This document shows positions 22,176 to 36,022 of a DNA stretch of 64,000 nt, piece after piece. The DNA is from Mycoemilia scoparia. Its lineage: Eukaryota; Kickxellomycota; Kickxellomycetes; Kickxellales; Kickxellaceae. A model generated the notes under the pieces. That model searched no databases and was not told where the DNA came from. It saw only the letters and a program-made list of their open reading frames with translations. The first letter of the stretch is position 1. Every line of letters begins with the position of its first letter. Where the stretch lies: contig JANBPU010000051.1 of assembly GCA_027575805.1 (NCBI GenBank), forward strand, positions 1-64,000, written 5' to 3'. Both the position numbers and the translations under genes were made by a program.

Positions 22176-23756
22176 TTAATTCAAGGAGTATGAGCTATAT
22201 GACAGGTACAAAAAACCATTGTTAGCTTACATATATCCAGCATTATCTGAACAACAAACCATGTGACCAGAATGGTTTTTGAATAAGCTTACCCAAAGCT
22301 ACGCTGGCTATTTCTTTTTACTGAGAGGTACTGGAAAAGCTCAGAGCTGTGGTGGTAGTAATAGCCATTAATGGTGTGTTTTCTTGGGTTATAGCACAGG
22401 TAGTAGAAGCCCTCGAAGCTCTAAGGATACACATCCACAAAGAAGAGCATTCACACGACAGAATTAGGGCTTGGCTCAGCATGAAACTCAGGTCACTTTA
22501 TGTGAGCATGCCTGCTTTGCACAGGTATGGAATGCATAAAGATCTGCACGCATGCGTGTGTTTGGTTTTCTTTTTCTGTATACTTACCGCTCCCTGCACA
22601 TAGGTGACCTTGTAGTCAGGAAGAAGATATCTCTCCTTCCAGCGCATGAACACGACGTCCTCATCCTCAAGGTTGTATTTAAACCCGGGCTGGTCAAACT
22701 TGTCGCTGTACTTGCTGAACTGCTTGAACTTGCTCCAATGCTGGCGATCAACGTCCGCGCTGGCTTTCCAGTTCAGGGTACGGAATGTGTGGCTGTTGGT
22801 GCCAATGATTTCAGCCTCAAAGAAAGTGGTCAGGGTTGGCAGATCGTTTGTTAGCTTGTGGATAGTCAGGTTTCCGCACAGCTGCGAGCTGATAAGGTCA
22901 ACGTGCTGCAATGACAGAGTATATACACACATATAAGTCCATGTTAGTATCAATGGCCGTGTGTGGCAGAGAGCCTAATGGGCGCTTTATGCTGGATATG
23001 TTTGGCTGATGGCATGCGGCCTACCTGTATTTCTATCTCGACTTCATACTGGCGGGTGCCGCTTGTCTGTCTTCCAGAGAATTTGCAGCCGGGGGAAAGG
23101 TCCAGGTATATTGTGGGCTCGATTGGCTGGTATTGGTACAGCAGCTTATCCTCAATGCTTGTATATGGCGCAGAAGAGTATAGTTTCGGATAGCCTGCTG
23201 AGCCCGATGGGATTCCAGCCGCCAGAGCCCGGCTGAATGCTGCGGCGTCCATCATTTGCTCGGCTCTGGGTGTCCCGTATCCCCCAAAGCTCACTAGACC
23301 ATTTTGTGGAGACTCTTCTCTCATGGCCACACTGGTGCTGCCTCTGACCTGCTGCCTGCTGCTCTCTCTAGAGCGATCATTCTCGCTGTCCTCGTTGGCA
23401 ATCGGAGATGCAGAAACCACGGATGTGGGATTACTTTGGGGTGTGGCGACACTGTCGAGCTCACTCTCCACAATAGTAGCTACTTTTGGCTGAAGGCTCC
23501 TGTGTGGAGAGGAGGCATTCGCTGCATCATTGGTCATATTTGGTTCCATGGAGCCATTGTTGCTCAGAGAGTCTCCAGAGTCAATGAATTGAAGCCTGAG
23601 GGGTTCAATTTGCTGTGGCTTCGGGCCGTTTCCACTAGATGGCGAGTTGAAGAAGCTAAGTTCTGAGGGCCTGGGGCCGGCTGCGGATGTTGGCCTGGAT
23701 GAATGCAGTGGGTGCGCTACTATGCTGTTGGTTCTTCGACGAGTGATGACGGGCAT
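22176..23756 (-). CDS. GID4: GID4 (VID24) substrate receptor of the GID/CTLH E3 ubiquitin ligase
   Basis: Four exons: 23025-23756, 22588-22905, 22293-22420 and 22176-22194; 398 aa. The N-terminal 200 residues are Ser/Pro-rich and poorly ordered. The conserved beta-barrel begins with SPGCKFSGRQTSGTRQYEVE and runs through IQHVDLISSQLCGNLTIHKL, LTTFFEAEIIGTNSHTF, DRQHWSKF, VFMRWKERYLLPDY and SFEGFYYLCYN, with a C-terminus of SELFQYLSVKRNSQRSFG plus a five-codon last exon. These are the family hallmarks of Vid24/GID4, which binds N-terminal proline degrons of gluconeogenic enzymes and delivers them to the GID ligase. The last exon has only 19 coding bases; a CTG repeat (22153-22170) directly follows the stop codon in the 3' untranslated region. 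Confidence 0.93.
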
Positions 23757-25367
23757 TGTGTGTGGTGTGCTTTGTCGCTATCAATGGACTGCTTACTGAG
23801 CAGATGATGTATATGTCCAGGCAGCTCGAGGGACACAGATGTAACTAGAGGGGGTGCGAGAATGCGTATATTGGAGAGCTCTGCAAGAATATTGGAGTGG
23901 ATTTTGGTTATAAGAGATAGAAAGAGGCTACAATGAAGTCCGAATATGCAGATACACAGGGAATATATATGTAAATGAAAATAAGTGGATAGAAGCAAAA
24001 GAGATGTTTGTACCTGTACTAATGGTATAAATAGCAAAGCGATGGTGAGGAGAGAGAGAGAGCAGAGCTATGGTGCGAAAGGCGGCGTGAGCATACTTGC
24101 TGGCGTTAATTCCACTCGAAACACCCCTAACCTCGTCACGTTCCATTTCCTTCACCGACCTTTGCATATGCATAAGTCTCTGCCTCAGTCATTGCCATTG
24201 CAGAAGATATGTCTGGTTGCCCATCTGAAGCCAACCTTGCAGAATACACCCATTCATGGTTGCATCATGGCTTCGAGCAGTGTATTATGTCCGTGCTCAT
24301 GTTAGAACAGACCACAGCCTTCTCTGTTTTGCCCAATCTGAGGATTCCAAACCCTGGTTCTCCAATCGGCTGCCCCCCTGGTTTGTGTACCAATCTAATT
24401 TGGGCCAGCTTTGCTTCCTAGGACTCGCCGCATGATCGGCGCAGCCATGGGCTCTCAGAGCCACCCATATATGCCAAACTACAGGGCCAAACAAACTCGC
24501 CCTACTCAGCCCATGGCCTCCTAAAGGACGTGGACATTCCCCTGGCCACGCACATGCCAAGCGGTCCTGCTGTCTGCCTTTCTGCACAAAGTTACTTTGG
24601 ACGCTCTCTGTACCTGTTGTCAGTGCACTGGAAAAGCCAAGTCAAGCAAAGAGGAATCTGTACTTCAGATGCTGCAAGCTAAGAGACGACTGTGACGAGT
24701 GGGAGTTTGATGACAGGCACGTGATTTGACAATGAACAATCCCAACTCACCCACCTTAGGAATTAGATCACTTTGCACTGATCTATTATATTGATCTTTG
24801 CCATGTGCTTCAAAAGAATGATGGCCTTTGGTTCCATTTACATTATAACAAGAAATCCCGAATTGACCTTGAATTAATCTTTTCGAATTTACTATTATCC
24901 AGGTGATTGGTGGTTTTAATTTATTTACCATGTAATTCTACATGTATTAGGTGAGATGTCTACAAAATAAGATTAGCCGTGGTACACGCAGGCATCTTCA
25001 ACATGGCTTGCCCATAAGCATTGCATTTGTAGCTGCAATTCTGCAAAAATAGTATTGTGAACGTATTAAGAATAACCTCGATTCCCTTTTGGAGCAAGCC
25101 CTGATATACATGTTGCTACTCACATTTAGACTATTAACTTATCTCCTCAATGAAATATTATGAGTGACTCGGCCTGATATGAATTAAAATTTGCAAATCA
25201 AGTGTGATTTTAACACAGCAGATCTATCAGATGTTTGGATCGCTTTCAGGCCTGATCGACTTGTTATTTACCAGACTCTTTTTATGCGTTTCCGGGTAGC
25301 CATCTTTTCTGTTAGCAAACTTTCTTTTCCTATTCTTTTCTCTTTTAAAACGACCGCTATTTACACC
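23757..25367. other. Divergent intergenic region, 1.6 kb
   Basis: Between GID4 (-) and the homoisocitrate dehydrogenase gene (+). A G+C-richer block at about 24300-24640 contains short frames on both strands but none with a recognisable domain or supporting splice sites. A GA-rich tract lies at about 24045-24065. No dispersed repeat of the other families was recognised. Confidence 0.45.
25165..25170 (+). promoter_or_regulatory. Possible Gcn4/CpcA-type site TGACTC
   Basis: TGACTC lies about 200 bases upstream of the homoisocitrate dehydrogenase ATG, within TGAGTGACTCGG. In yeasts and moulds lysine genes are commonly induced through this core by the general amino-acid control bZIP factor. A six-base match is expected often by chance, so this is suggestive only. 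Confidence 0.25.
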
Positions 25368-27100
<1,733 letters not shown>

Positions 27101-27818
27101 GAAATAACATTTCCCAAGGCCCAGCACTGTTAGGCGGTCCTGTGAGTGTTTCTAGGCTAATGGCAGTCCCAAAACTTGAAGACTCTTTGCCACAAGCGGG
27201 TGAGGGAGTGTGTTTATCCGCCCAAGTATAGAATTTTTGTGATTTTTGTATCAAGCTTTATAATTAATTCATCAAAGTCGGAAATCTAACTAGCGAATGG
27301 GACAAGATCTTGGAAAACGATGGTGTGAGTGAAATTGGTAGTGATGCACAAAAACCCAGCCTGGCCCAATAAGCAGGAGCCATGATTGGCTGTCGCTTTT
27401 ATGACAATCTCTGCCTCATCTGGCAATGGATTGAGAGATAGTGCTTCTCATCAGCCTTCAAAATGCACACCAATGTAACGCAGAGATGTTAGCTTTGGTG
27501 ACTATTACACCACTGGATAGTGATTCATATACAAAGTGCCCCTGGCAAGAAAAAAATGCTGCCTCCTATGGCAAAGACAAGAAATGTTTCATTCTCGATG
27601 GCACATTGCTGCTTGGGCCAGAATCGCCCACCAGAACTTATATAAATGTCTCAAACCGCGCGCACTGTCCGCCGAAACAACAAAAACTTTTCCTCCACAT
27701 TTTAGCATTAAATTGTACTAGCGCTTCTAATATCCCAGCCTTTTTTTGGCCCAAGCTACACACACACACAAACGCACTCTATCACATCTTTATCTATCTC
27801 TTTGCTACTCTGCCAACA
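27101..27818. other. Intergenic region between the two lysine genes
   Basis: 718 bases holding the 3' end of the dehydrogenase gene and the promoter of homocitrate synthase. A pyrimidine-rich stretch with CACACACACA lies just upstream of the homocitrate synthase ATG (about 27760-27815), typical of a fungal promoter/5' leader. No TGACTCA-type site was noticed here. Confidence 0.5.
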
Positions 27819-29456
27819 ATGTCTGCTTCTTATCTTTCTCTCTCTTCCCCAAGGATCTCCCAGGGCCTCCGCAGCGTCTCTTCAGTTTTGAACTCTTTCT
27901 CCAGATCATCTTCCATAAAAAAATCTATCCGCTCATGCTCAAGTGCCAAGCGGTTATACCACCAGGTAAGCCACCACTGAAAACCTTCAATAGTCCAAAT
28001 GCGGTCTATGTAGCCATTTGTGCCTCACTGATATGTTCTAGATTTCCCAGCCATTGGTGCTTTTCCTTCTTTTCATGCACAAAAAATATTCACGCCTATT
28101 ACTCCATAGCAACTATTGCATCATGCAGAAGCAACATCAGTCCACTAAAATATATGTATTCGATTCTACCTCTAACCTCTCTCTCTATAGTCCCAAAACA
28201 ATAAGGCCAAGACAACCACCATCAGCCAGCCAACACCATACGCCCCTTCCGATTTCCTTAGTCGTGTTGATAACTTTGCCATCATTGAGTCCACATTGCG
28301 TGAGGGCGAGCAATTTGCTAATGCCTTCTTTTCACGCGAAAAGAAGATCGAAATCGCCAAGGCCCTAGACAGCTTTGGTGTCGAGTACCTTGAGCTCACC
28401 AGCCCTGCTGCTTCAAGGCAGTCCTACGAAGACTGCAAGGCTATCGCCGACCTTGGCTTGAAGTCCAAGATCCTCACACACGTTCGCTGCGACATGGGGG
28501 ACGCCAAGCTAGCTATTGAGACTGGTGTCGATGGCCTCGATGTAGTCATCGGAACATCGTCCATCCTTCGCGAATTCTCGCACGGAAAGGATATGCAGTA
28601 CATCATGGACAAGGCCAAGGAGGTCATCACCTACATCAAGAGCCAGGGCGTCGAGGTCCGCTTTTCCAGCGAGGACTCTTTCCGCTCCGACCTTGTTGAT
28701 CTTCTCTCTCTCTACAAGCACGTCGATGCCCTTGGTGTAAATCGTGTGGGTATTGCCGATACTGTAGGATGTGCCACCCCATTGCAGGTCGCAGAGTTGG
28801 TGCGCACTTTGCGTGGTGTTGTGTCCTGCGATATCGAAGGCCATTTCCATGATGACACTGGCTGTGCAATTGGAAACGCATTCTCGGCTGTTGCCAGCGG
28901 CTGCACCCACATCGATACTACTGTTCTTGGTATTGGCGAGCGCAATGGTATCGTACCCCTTGGTGGATTTGTTGCCCGTATGTACGCCTGCAACCCAGAA
29001 TATATCAAGGGCAAGTATGATCTCCAGGCTCTCCGTGAGGTCGAGAACTTGGTCGCTGATGCTGTTGGTATCTCTGTTCCATTCAACAACTACATCACTG
29101 GCTACTGCGCCTTCACCCACAAGGCTGGTATCCACGCCAAGGCTATCCTCAACAACCCCACCACCTACGAGATCCTCAAGCCAGAGGACTTCGGTATGAC
29201 CCGTTATGTCTCGATCGGCCACAGACTCACTGGCTGGAACGCCGTCAAGAATCGTGTCGAGCAGCTCAACTTGAATCTTAACGACGACCAGGTCAAGGAG
29301 GTCACTGCCAAGATCAAGCAGCTTGCTGACATCCGCCCCCAGACCATGGAAGATGTTGACCGTGTCCTCCGTGATTTCCACAACGAGGTCCACAACATTA
29401 CCTCCTCCTCCTCATCTACCACCAGCTCTGAATCTGCCAAGGCTCAGACTGCTTAG
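27819..29456 (+). CDS. Homocitrate synthase with probable mitochondrial presequence
   Basis: Two exons, 27819-27965 and 28191-29456; 470 aa. Exon 1 encodes a 49-residue Ser/Arg/Lys-rich, acid-free leader ([20 protein letters not shown]) that looks like a mitochondrial targeting peptide. The catalytic barrel starts at [20 protein letters not shown] and includes [22 protein letters not shown], the metal-site [12 protein letters not shown] and [11 protein letters not shown], as in LYS20/LYS21 enzymes. It condenses acetyl-CoA with 2-oxoglutarate, the committed and lysine-inhibited step of the alpha-aminoadipate pathway. Codon use is strongly biased to C-ending codons, implying high expression. 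This bias also creates a 294-codon antisense frame at 28509-29393 that should be ignored. Confidence 0.94.
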
Positions 29457-29929
29457 TTTTTTTAGTAGCCAATTTTGAACAGCCCTACTACTAATTGTTG
29501 ATATCAATAAAGCCATATACAGTGGTATATAATATATATGTGTGCCTATGCCATTTTGGTACTGCTTTCTTAAATCACATCTCTAAAGATAGACAGAGGT
29601 TCGTGCTATCTTCTCTCCTTGCTTATCTTCAACTATGACAAATTAGATACAAGCTGTGTTAATTTTTGGTCTAGATTCAAGGTCTGTAATCTTTCCTAAC
29701 TCCCTTTCTGGTTTTGCAAAAGAGCCCTTCAAAGTCATTGGCAGGAAAGTCATAACGTAAACAAAAGGTGTTAGAGATGCATTCTGTATCCAAAAACAGC
29801 CCATATCATCATCAGCTGGGTTGTTTTTGTTTGTGTGTTTGTTTCTTGTCTTTGTAAATAAATATACAGCCTTATATCTATCACAGTTTTGAATCGAAGA
29901 TAATAGCCGCCATTTGGCCTCAAGTGTTA
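29457..29929. other. Intergenic region
   Basis: 473 bases between homocitrate synthase and the kinesin start codon. AATAAA at about 29506 is a candidate polyadenylation signal for homocitrate synthase. Nothing else recognised. Confidence 0.45.
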
Positions 29930-32334
29930 ATGGTAAGCTACCATGGTCATTATTTGTGTCTGGAGAATAACACACTCATGACAAATTAACCAACATGTAA
30001 AACACAAATGCTTCAAATTAGGTATCGAGTTTACGCCCACCTTCCAAACTCACGTTCAGTAGTAGTGGTATTCCTGCGGCCCTCCCAAGGCCTGCTGTTA
30101 CCGACGCAAACCCCAAAGCTGGGGGTACCGTTCATGCTGGCATGAAGCGGAAGTTGCCCATAGATAACACCGTGGCTGGCAATAGGCCACAAGCTGAAAT
30201 TAAACGCAGGCCCGGAGTTCAATCTACAGGACCCGTGTCCACAGGAAAACCTACTTCGCGACCAGTCATAAGCAAGGTGGGGGTGGTGGGTACAGTTCCA
30301 TCGAGGACTGCAGCATCATCGAGGAGGACTTCTTCCAGAGTAGCAGCTAGGCGGCCGGCAAATGGTAGGGTAGCCAAAGTCAGTCCAAAAGTTGGTACCA
30401 AACCAATCGCTAAGCCAGTGGGTACACGGGTTCCACTTAATAAACCTGGTGTGCCCAGAATAGGTGTTGCGGCAGCGAAATCTAGTGTTGCTGGGCGTGG
30501 TGTTTTACAAAACGATGAGAACAAATACGAAGAGAGTGAAAGTCCAAGTGTCAATGGTGATGATAGCGACGATGAGCCTCGTCCCATTATAAAGAAGCGA
30601 AAGCCAGGGGACATAAAAGGGCAGATCGAAGACTTGAAAACACTCAATGCATACTTGTTGAGAAAAGAGAAAAGGACCATAGCCTCCAAGAATAAACTCA
30701 AAGAGAGTATAGATGAGAAGGAGCGGTTAGTCAAGGAGCTCGAGCTAGAAAAGGATTCTATAAGTGAGCAGGCCCAGTCTCGCAAGAAGACGATCGATGA
30801 ACTCAATAATGAGATAGACGAAATAAAGGCAGATGCTCGCAAGAAAAAGATTTCCTACGAGGACGAGATCGATGACCTAAAGCGAGCACATCGGAGGAAG
30901 GTGGATGATCTGCAGGCAGAGTACGATGAGCTAGAAAAGAGGGCCAAGTCGCTAAAGGATAGCTTGGAAAATACCGAGGCAGAATTGAAGGGAGAAAAAG
31001 AAGAGGTTATACGGCTACAGGGCAATATCAAGCGACTCAATGCCGAGCAGCTGGAGCAAGAGAGCAACTACCGTACACTAAAGTCCCGACATGATGTTTT
31101 GGAAGAAACTATAGAGCAGCGTAACCAAAAGATTTCCGACCTTGAAACTGATCTCAGAGAACGCAATGAGACCATAGCTAACCTCGAGGCACAAGTACGC
31201 AAGGAGGAGATGATTCGTCGCAGATTACACAACACCATACAGGAACTCAAAGGCAACATCCGTGTATTCTGTAGAGTCCGACCTCTGCTGGACAATGAGG
31301 CCGTAGATAAGGATGCGCTTCCAATTAAGTTTCCCGAGTGTGAAGAAGACAATGAGATAGAGTTGTTGCAGCAAAGCGAAAGCGCAATGGGGAAGACATC
31401 CACGAAGACGTTCCCATTCAAGTTTGACAAGGTGTTTGGCTCGGAATCCACCCAAGACGGCGTATTTGAAGAGGTTTCTCAGCTCATTCAGTCCGCACTT
31501 GATGGGTATCCAGTCTGTATATTTGCCTATGGACAAACAGGAAGTGGAAAGACATTTACCATGGAGGGTGCCAAAAAGGCCGGAGAAACCAACGAAACGC
31601 TGGGTATTATCCCACGAGCCGTTCGCCAGATATATGAGACCACCGAGATGCTGCGATCAAAGGGTTGGGAATACACTCTTGACGGCCAGTTTGTTGAAAT
31701 ATATAATGAGACAATCCAGGACCTGCTTGCATCATCATCATCTGCTATTGCAGGAGCTGCAGAGACGAAGAATAAGAAAGTCGAAGTGCACAAAGACAAG
31801 GGCGGGCGCACTGTTGTTAGTGGCGCAACAACTACGCGAGTTGATAGTCCTGATGCTGTAAATAAGTTGCTTGAGAGAGCAGCCAAGAACAGAACCGTTG
31901 CTGCTACACAGTGCAATGACCGTTCGTCACGGAGCCATAGCGTATTTATGCTCAAGATCCAAGGGCACAATGCCGTGACTTCTGAGACATGCACAGGGAT
32001 GCTTAACCTCATCGACTTGGCTGGTTCGGAGAGGCTATCGTCTTCAGGAGCACAGGGAGATCGGCTGCGAGAAACCCAGGCTATAAACAAGTCTTTGGCA
32101 TGCCTGGGTGACGTGATATTTGCAGTTGGTAATGGTGACAAACATGTGCCCTACAGGAACTCCAAGCTAACACACCTTTTGCAGGATTCCTTGGGTGGTG
32201 GTAATTCAAAAACCCTGATGTTTGTGTGTATATCGCCCAGTCCATCCAGCGCACAAGAGAGTCTCTGCTCGCTTCGCTTTGCCACCAAAGTCAACTCTTG
32301 TCAGATTGGAACCGCAAAGAGACAATCTAATTAA
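29930..32334 (+). CDS. Kinesin-14 (C-terminal motor; KAR3/HSET class)
   Basis: Exon 2 (30022-32334) is open from a splice acceptor and reads VSSLRPPSKLTFSSSG in frame above its first internal ATG (30142). The best start is an ATG at 29930-29932 directly followed by a GTAAGC donor, so exon 1 is the start codon alone and the intron is 89 bases; product 771 aa. The N-terminus is Pro/Arg-rich and basic, then a long coiled coil (about residues 195-405) leads into the neck and motor: GNIRVFCRVRPLL (about 412), P-loop GQTGSGKT (about 503), switch I NDRSSRSHS (about 632) and switch II LIDLAGSERL (about 663). The motor at the C-terminus marks a minus-end-directed kinesin-14 that organises spindle or cytoplasmic microtubules. 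If the short exon is wrong, translation could begin at 30142 (730 aa). Confidence 0.93.
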
Positions 32335-32600
32335 GGCAGGTCCATGGTGCTACTTTAGCCGACTGTGCTTCTTCTCTACAGTAATGTCCTCCGTCATTCT
32401 TTAATTACTCTCTCCACCTCTCACTTTATATGTCGTATATATTATTTCAATACATTCATGTTTATTTTATCCTTTATACACATTTTAGATATATTTATCA
32501 TTAAACATCTATAAAATCAACAAGTGGAGATATTTTATATAGAAGGTTGTGTTTGGCTACCATGTGTATATTTATCAGGAAATGACAGTGTCTAAACAAC

Positions 32601-34028
32601 TTAGGCAGTCTCGCCATTATAGCTGACTACTCGCTTTTGGCTGTTACTCTTGGTGGCCAGCTCAATCAATTTGATAACTTTGGCTGCCTGCTCTGGTTTG
32701 ACCTCCAGTTCACCCAAGCCCTGGATAGCATCAGCAATGTTTTCATAGAATGCGGAATATTTTCCGACTTGGGTTTTTACAACCTCCTTTTTGTCTTGGT
32801 CTCCAACAACAATATCCAGGGTTCCGAAATTATTGGTGTCATCGTGCCCAAATACATCAGAGCTTCTAGCAGGGGTGAGGCCACTCTTGAGCTGGCTTTC
32901 TTGAACATCAAGGCCATACTTGATAAAAGCTCCTTTAGTGCCAAAGAGGGAGAAGCGAGGTGGAGCAGACTTGACTATCATGCCAGCGCGGCACACTACT
33001 CTCAGATTCTTTTTGGGGTAACTTAGAATCGCCAAAAAGGAGTCATCGGAGCCATCAGGAATCTGACGCTCATTGCGGAGCTCTGCATAGATGGATTCAG
33101 GCTCACCAAACAGAACCAGGGCTAAGTGATCAAGATACAAGTTCAGAGGATTTATTAGTTGATAGAAAAGTTGTTTTTGAAGGTTGATCACACAGAGCTA
33201 TATCAGCACTAATATTGTCCCAATTCGGGCAAAGTTGTGGGAGATATATCTTTTTACTGCCCATTTTCTTACCTTGATCAAACAGATGTGAACCAAGATC
33301 GTAGAGTATACCGCTTCCAGGGAAGCTAGAAACCTCACGCCAGGCATTAGGCTTCTTGTATGTCCTAAATCTATCAAAGCGACTCTCGAATTCCACCAAG
33401 TTACCTAGAGTCTCGCTTCGGACAATATCTGTGACTGTGAGGAAATCACCATCCCAACGACGATTGTGGAATACACTCAGCACAAGCCCCTTTTCCTTGG
33501 CTAGCCTAGTCAGCTCGTTCGCCTCATGCTCAGTCTCAGTAAATGGCTTCTCGACAACGCAATGCTTCCCAGCTCTCAAGGCCTTTTCTGTATATGGAAC
33601 ATGTGTGTCGTTGGCAGTAGCTATGACCACCAGTTCGACCTCCTTAATTGCTATTAGTTCGTCAAAGCTACGAACGACATTGACATTGGGATAAGTCTCT
33701 GTAGATCGGTTGTTGTGGCGCTCAACAACGCTGTGCAGTTTCATTCTCTTGCAGGAGGTAATTAGGGGGCAGTGGAATACTACAGATCAATAGATACATC
33801 AATGTCACTGTTAGCAGACCCTAAACATGCGCCAAGTTGAAATGCGGATAAAGTTGGACAGAATCCATTGCAGCCTAGTAGCCATTTTGTTTAAAGGCTT
33901 TAATATGTATGTGCTCTGTATCTGTACAGAGAGCCACAATGTAATATAGCTTCATCAGTGTTGTTACCTTGAGACGACATTCCATATCCTACAACTCCCA
34001 CGTTGATTAATCTGGTATTTTCAGTCAT
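32601..34028 (-). CDS. Gfo/Idh/MocA-family oxidoreductase
   Basis: Three exons: 33968-34028, 33273-33779 and 32601-33121; 362 aa, the normal length. Exon 1 encodes the Rossmann start (INVGVVGYGMSSQ), and the first intron falls just after the glycine loop. Next come the dinucleotide-domain strand VELVVIATANDTHVPYTEKA, the family signature AGKHCVVEKPFTETEHEANEL and the C-terminal sheet domain (FHNRRWDGDFLTV, GSGILYDLGSHLFDQALVLFG). It resembles the YdgJ-like branch of NAD(P)-dependent sugar or inositol dehydrogenases. The substrate cannot be told from sequence. It is cytosolic by absence of targeting signals. Confidence 0.88.
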
Positions 34029-34493
34029 CGCAGATGTTTGTACACAGAAATGAAAGGCAATGAAGAAGCGCTATTGATAAAATAGAAAAAATATAAGCAA
34101 GAAGCAAAGAGAAGAGAACCAAAACGCCCACTGTAAACGATCCTCAAGACCGAAGCGGTTACATCATGGCGCACCGAGATTAATCTTGGAGCAAGGACAA
34201 TGCTTGATTGGGGTTGGATTGTATAGCGGTAGATCAATCACCCACTCTCGCATTTTATCCAATGTGCTTTTACTGTATTCTAGATAGCATTTGTTGAATA
34301 AAGTATGAGCAAGAAGCTATGGAGGTGTTTCTGGAGAGGCTGGCGAGTGCGTTTATGTGTGGTCACATTTGGGTATAAATAAGGCAAGTCATGGCCTTCT
34401 AATTCCATACATCACACAACCAAGTCTTTCTCTTGGATATCACATACATACAAACCATACATCCAGCTCTCGCTTCACCAACTATCCCACGAA
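34029..34493. other. Divergent promoter region
   Basis: 465 bases between the oxidoreductase (-) and NmrA-like (+) starts. A run of CATACA repeats and CTCTCG-type pyrimidines precedes the plus-strand ATG, typical of an actively used fungal 5' leader. No coding sequence. Confidence 0.45.
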
Positions 34494-35450
34494 ATGTCTC
34501 TCTACTTTGGAACCGAAACAGCCAAGAAGTCTATTGTTATTGTCGGCGGCGATCTCTTGATCGGATACTTTACCGCTCTCGAGTTCCTCAAGCTTAAAGA
34601 CGATGGATTTGTCAGCACTGTTCGTGTATGCTACATGAACAAGGACTCTGACCTCGTCAAGGAACTTTCTCACAAGGGAGCACATATGATGCACTTTGAC
34701 CTCGATGACGACAAGACCATGGAAAAGATGTACCACCAGATGGAGTGTGCACTGATCCTGCCCCCAATGATGGCCAAAGACATGACCCACAGCAAAAAGC
34801 TGATCCAGATGGCCAAGCACGGCCAGGAGCTCCGCCATGTGGCCTTTGTCTCTATGATGAATATTCATAAGGCCAAAGACATGGAGTGCATCAAGCACAT
34901 CTACGATATGGAGCAGGAATTCATGACTGCCAAAAAACAGTGGGAAACCGCCTGCCTCCTCAGCACCACAATGCTCATGAACGTCCTATTCTATCTCCGC
35001 CGTTCAATTCAGGACACAAGCCAGCTCATGTGGCCCACCAAGAACGAAATGGTGTCCATGGTCGATGCTATGGATGTTGCCAAGGCCATTCGTAACCTGG
35101 CAACCAGATGCCGTCCAAAGGATTCCCCTGCCATCGAGAAATTCGTCCACTTCCATATCACTGGAATGCATGCCATGTCGGGCGAAAAGCTTGCCATGAC
35201 CTGCTCCCACGCCCTTGGCTCAAAGGTCGTGCTCAAGGAATGCAGCAGCAAGGAAATGGCCGACTATCTCTCCAAAACTGGCGAAGTCACCAAGGAGTTT
35301 ATTCCGGTCTTGCGTAAGATCTTCGAGATGGCCATGAAGGGTTACTTCAAGGAAACCCACTCCGACCTTGAGAAGTTGCTGGGAAAAGAGCCCCTCAGCA
35401 CTGAAGCTTACTTTGAGAAGTATCGCAAGGATTTCAAGCCTCACCACTAG
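34494..35450 (+). CDS. NmrA-like NAD(P)-binding Rossmann protein
   Basis: Intronless, 318 aa, starting MSLYFGTETAKKS. A Rossmann fold opens with IVIVGGDLLIGYFTALEFL; the usual GxxGxxG is loosened to GGDLLIG, so cofactor binding may be altered. The middle (LRHVAFVSMMNI) and WETACLLSTTMLMNVLFYLRR match the NmrA/atypical short-chain dehydrogenase class, which includes redox-sensing regulators without catalytic activity. The protein is Met- and Lys-rich. Codon use is very strongly biased to C-ending codons (AAG, GAC, CTC), stronger than any neighbour except homocitrate synthase and ATP7, so it is probably abundant. Function beyond the fold is unknown. Confidence 0.75.
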   Translation: MSLYFGTETAKKSIVIVGGDLLIGYFTALEFLKLKDDGFVSTVRVCYMNKDSDLVKELSHKGAHMMHFDLDDDKTMEKMYHQMECALILPPMMAKDMTHSKKLIQMAKHGQELRHVAFVSMMNIHKAKDMECIKHIYDMEQEFMTAKKQWETACLLSTTMLMNVLFYLRRSIQDTSQLMWPTKNEMVSMVDAMDVAKAIRNLATRCRPKDSPAIEKFVHFHITGMHAMSGEKLAMTCSHALGSKVVLKECSSKEMADYLSKTGEVTKEFIPVLRKIFEMAMKGYFKETHSDLEKLLGKEPLSTEAYFEKYRKDFKPHH

Positions 35451-36022
35451 ATTTCGGAAGCTGCCAAAGCCATGTAGTTTAGTCTAGTATTTACTCTTTT
35501 GCTAAACTCAATAAAGCAGACGCCAATTTTACATTAGTGTGCCTTTTCCAAATCCTCATCCATCAGCTATTAGCTTTGATCTTCCATCAATAAACCACAA
35601 CATTCTAAATAAATAGGAAATAGTGCACAATTATGACCCAGCAATTTACAGAGATATGGATCATAACTTTTGAAGGGTGACTTTTGATGGCCAAAGATTA
35701 TAGAGGCAATTACAATTGATTAGCAAATGGTCACCCTTCAAAGATAACTACACATATGTTACAAATTTCCAAAAGATAACCAGCATAAAGTCCCACTCAT
35801 TTCCTTAAATAAATACAGAGATTTCTAAGCCATTCAAGTGAGGTATTACAAGATTTTATTATAAATGTGTCTACCAAGATGCGAGAAACAGAATGTAAGT
35901 TGTTCATGTGTGTGTGTATATATATATAGTATAAAACAGGTACAGATATCAAACAGTAGCAATAGTAGTGGCAGGAGTTGGAAAACAAATCCAGAGTCGC
36001 AGGATTATACAGATTGGCACTA
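35451..36022. repeat. Convergent 3' region with one palindromic element
   Basis: A good copy of the dispersed element occupies about 35653-35758, with left arm ATATGGATCATAACTTTTGA and right arm TCACCCTTCAAAGATAACTA. A GTGTGTATATAT tract lies at about 35909-35930. Otherwise it is the 3' flanks of two converging genes. Confidence 0.65.

Noticed and set aside
24297..24587. Minus-strand frame in the G+C-richer block between GID4 and LYS12
   Set aside because: Frames are open on both strands in this block and none shows a domain; probably composition-driven.
28509..29393. 294-codon antisense frame over homocitrate synthase
   Set aside because: A shadow of strong C-ending codon bias in the sense gene; the sense protein is a clear family member.
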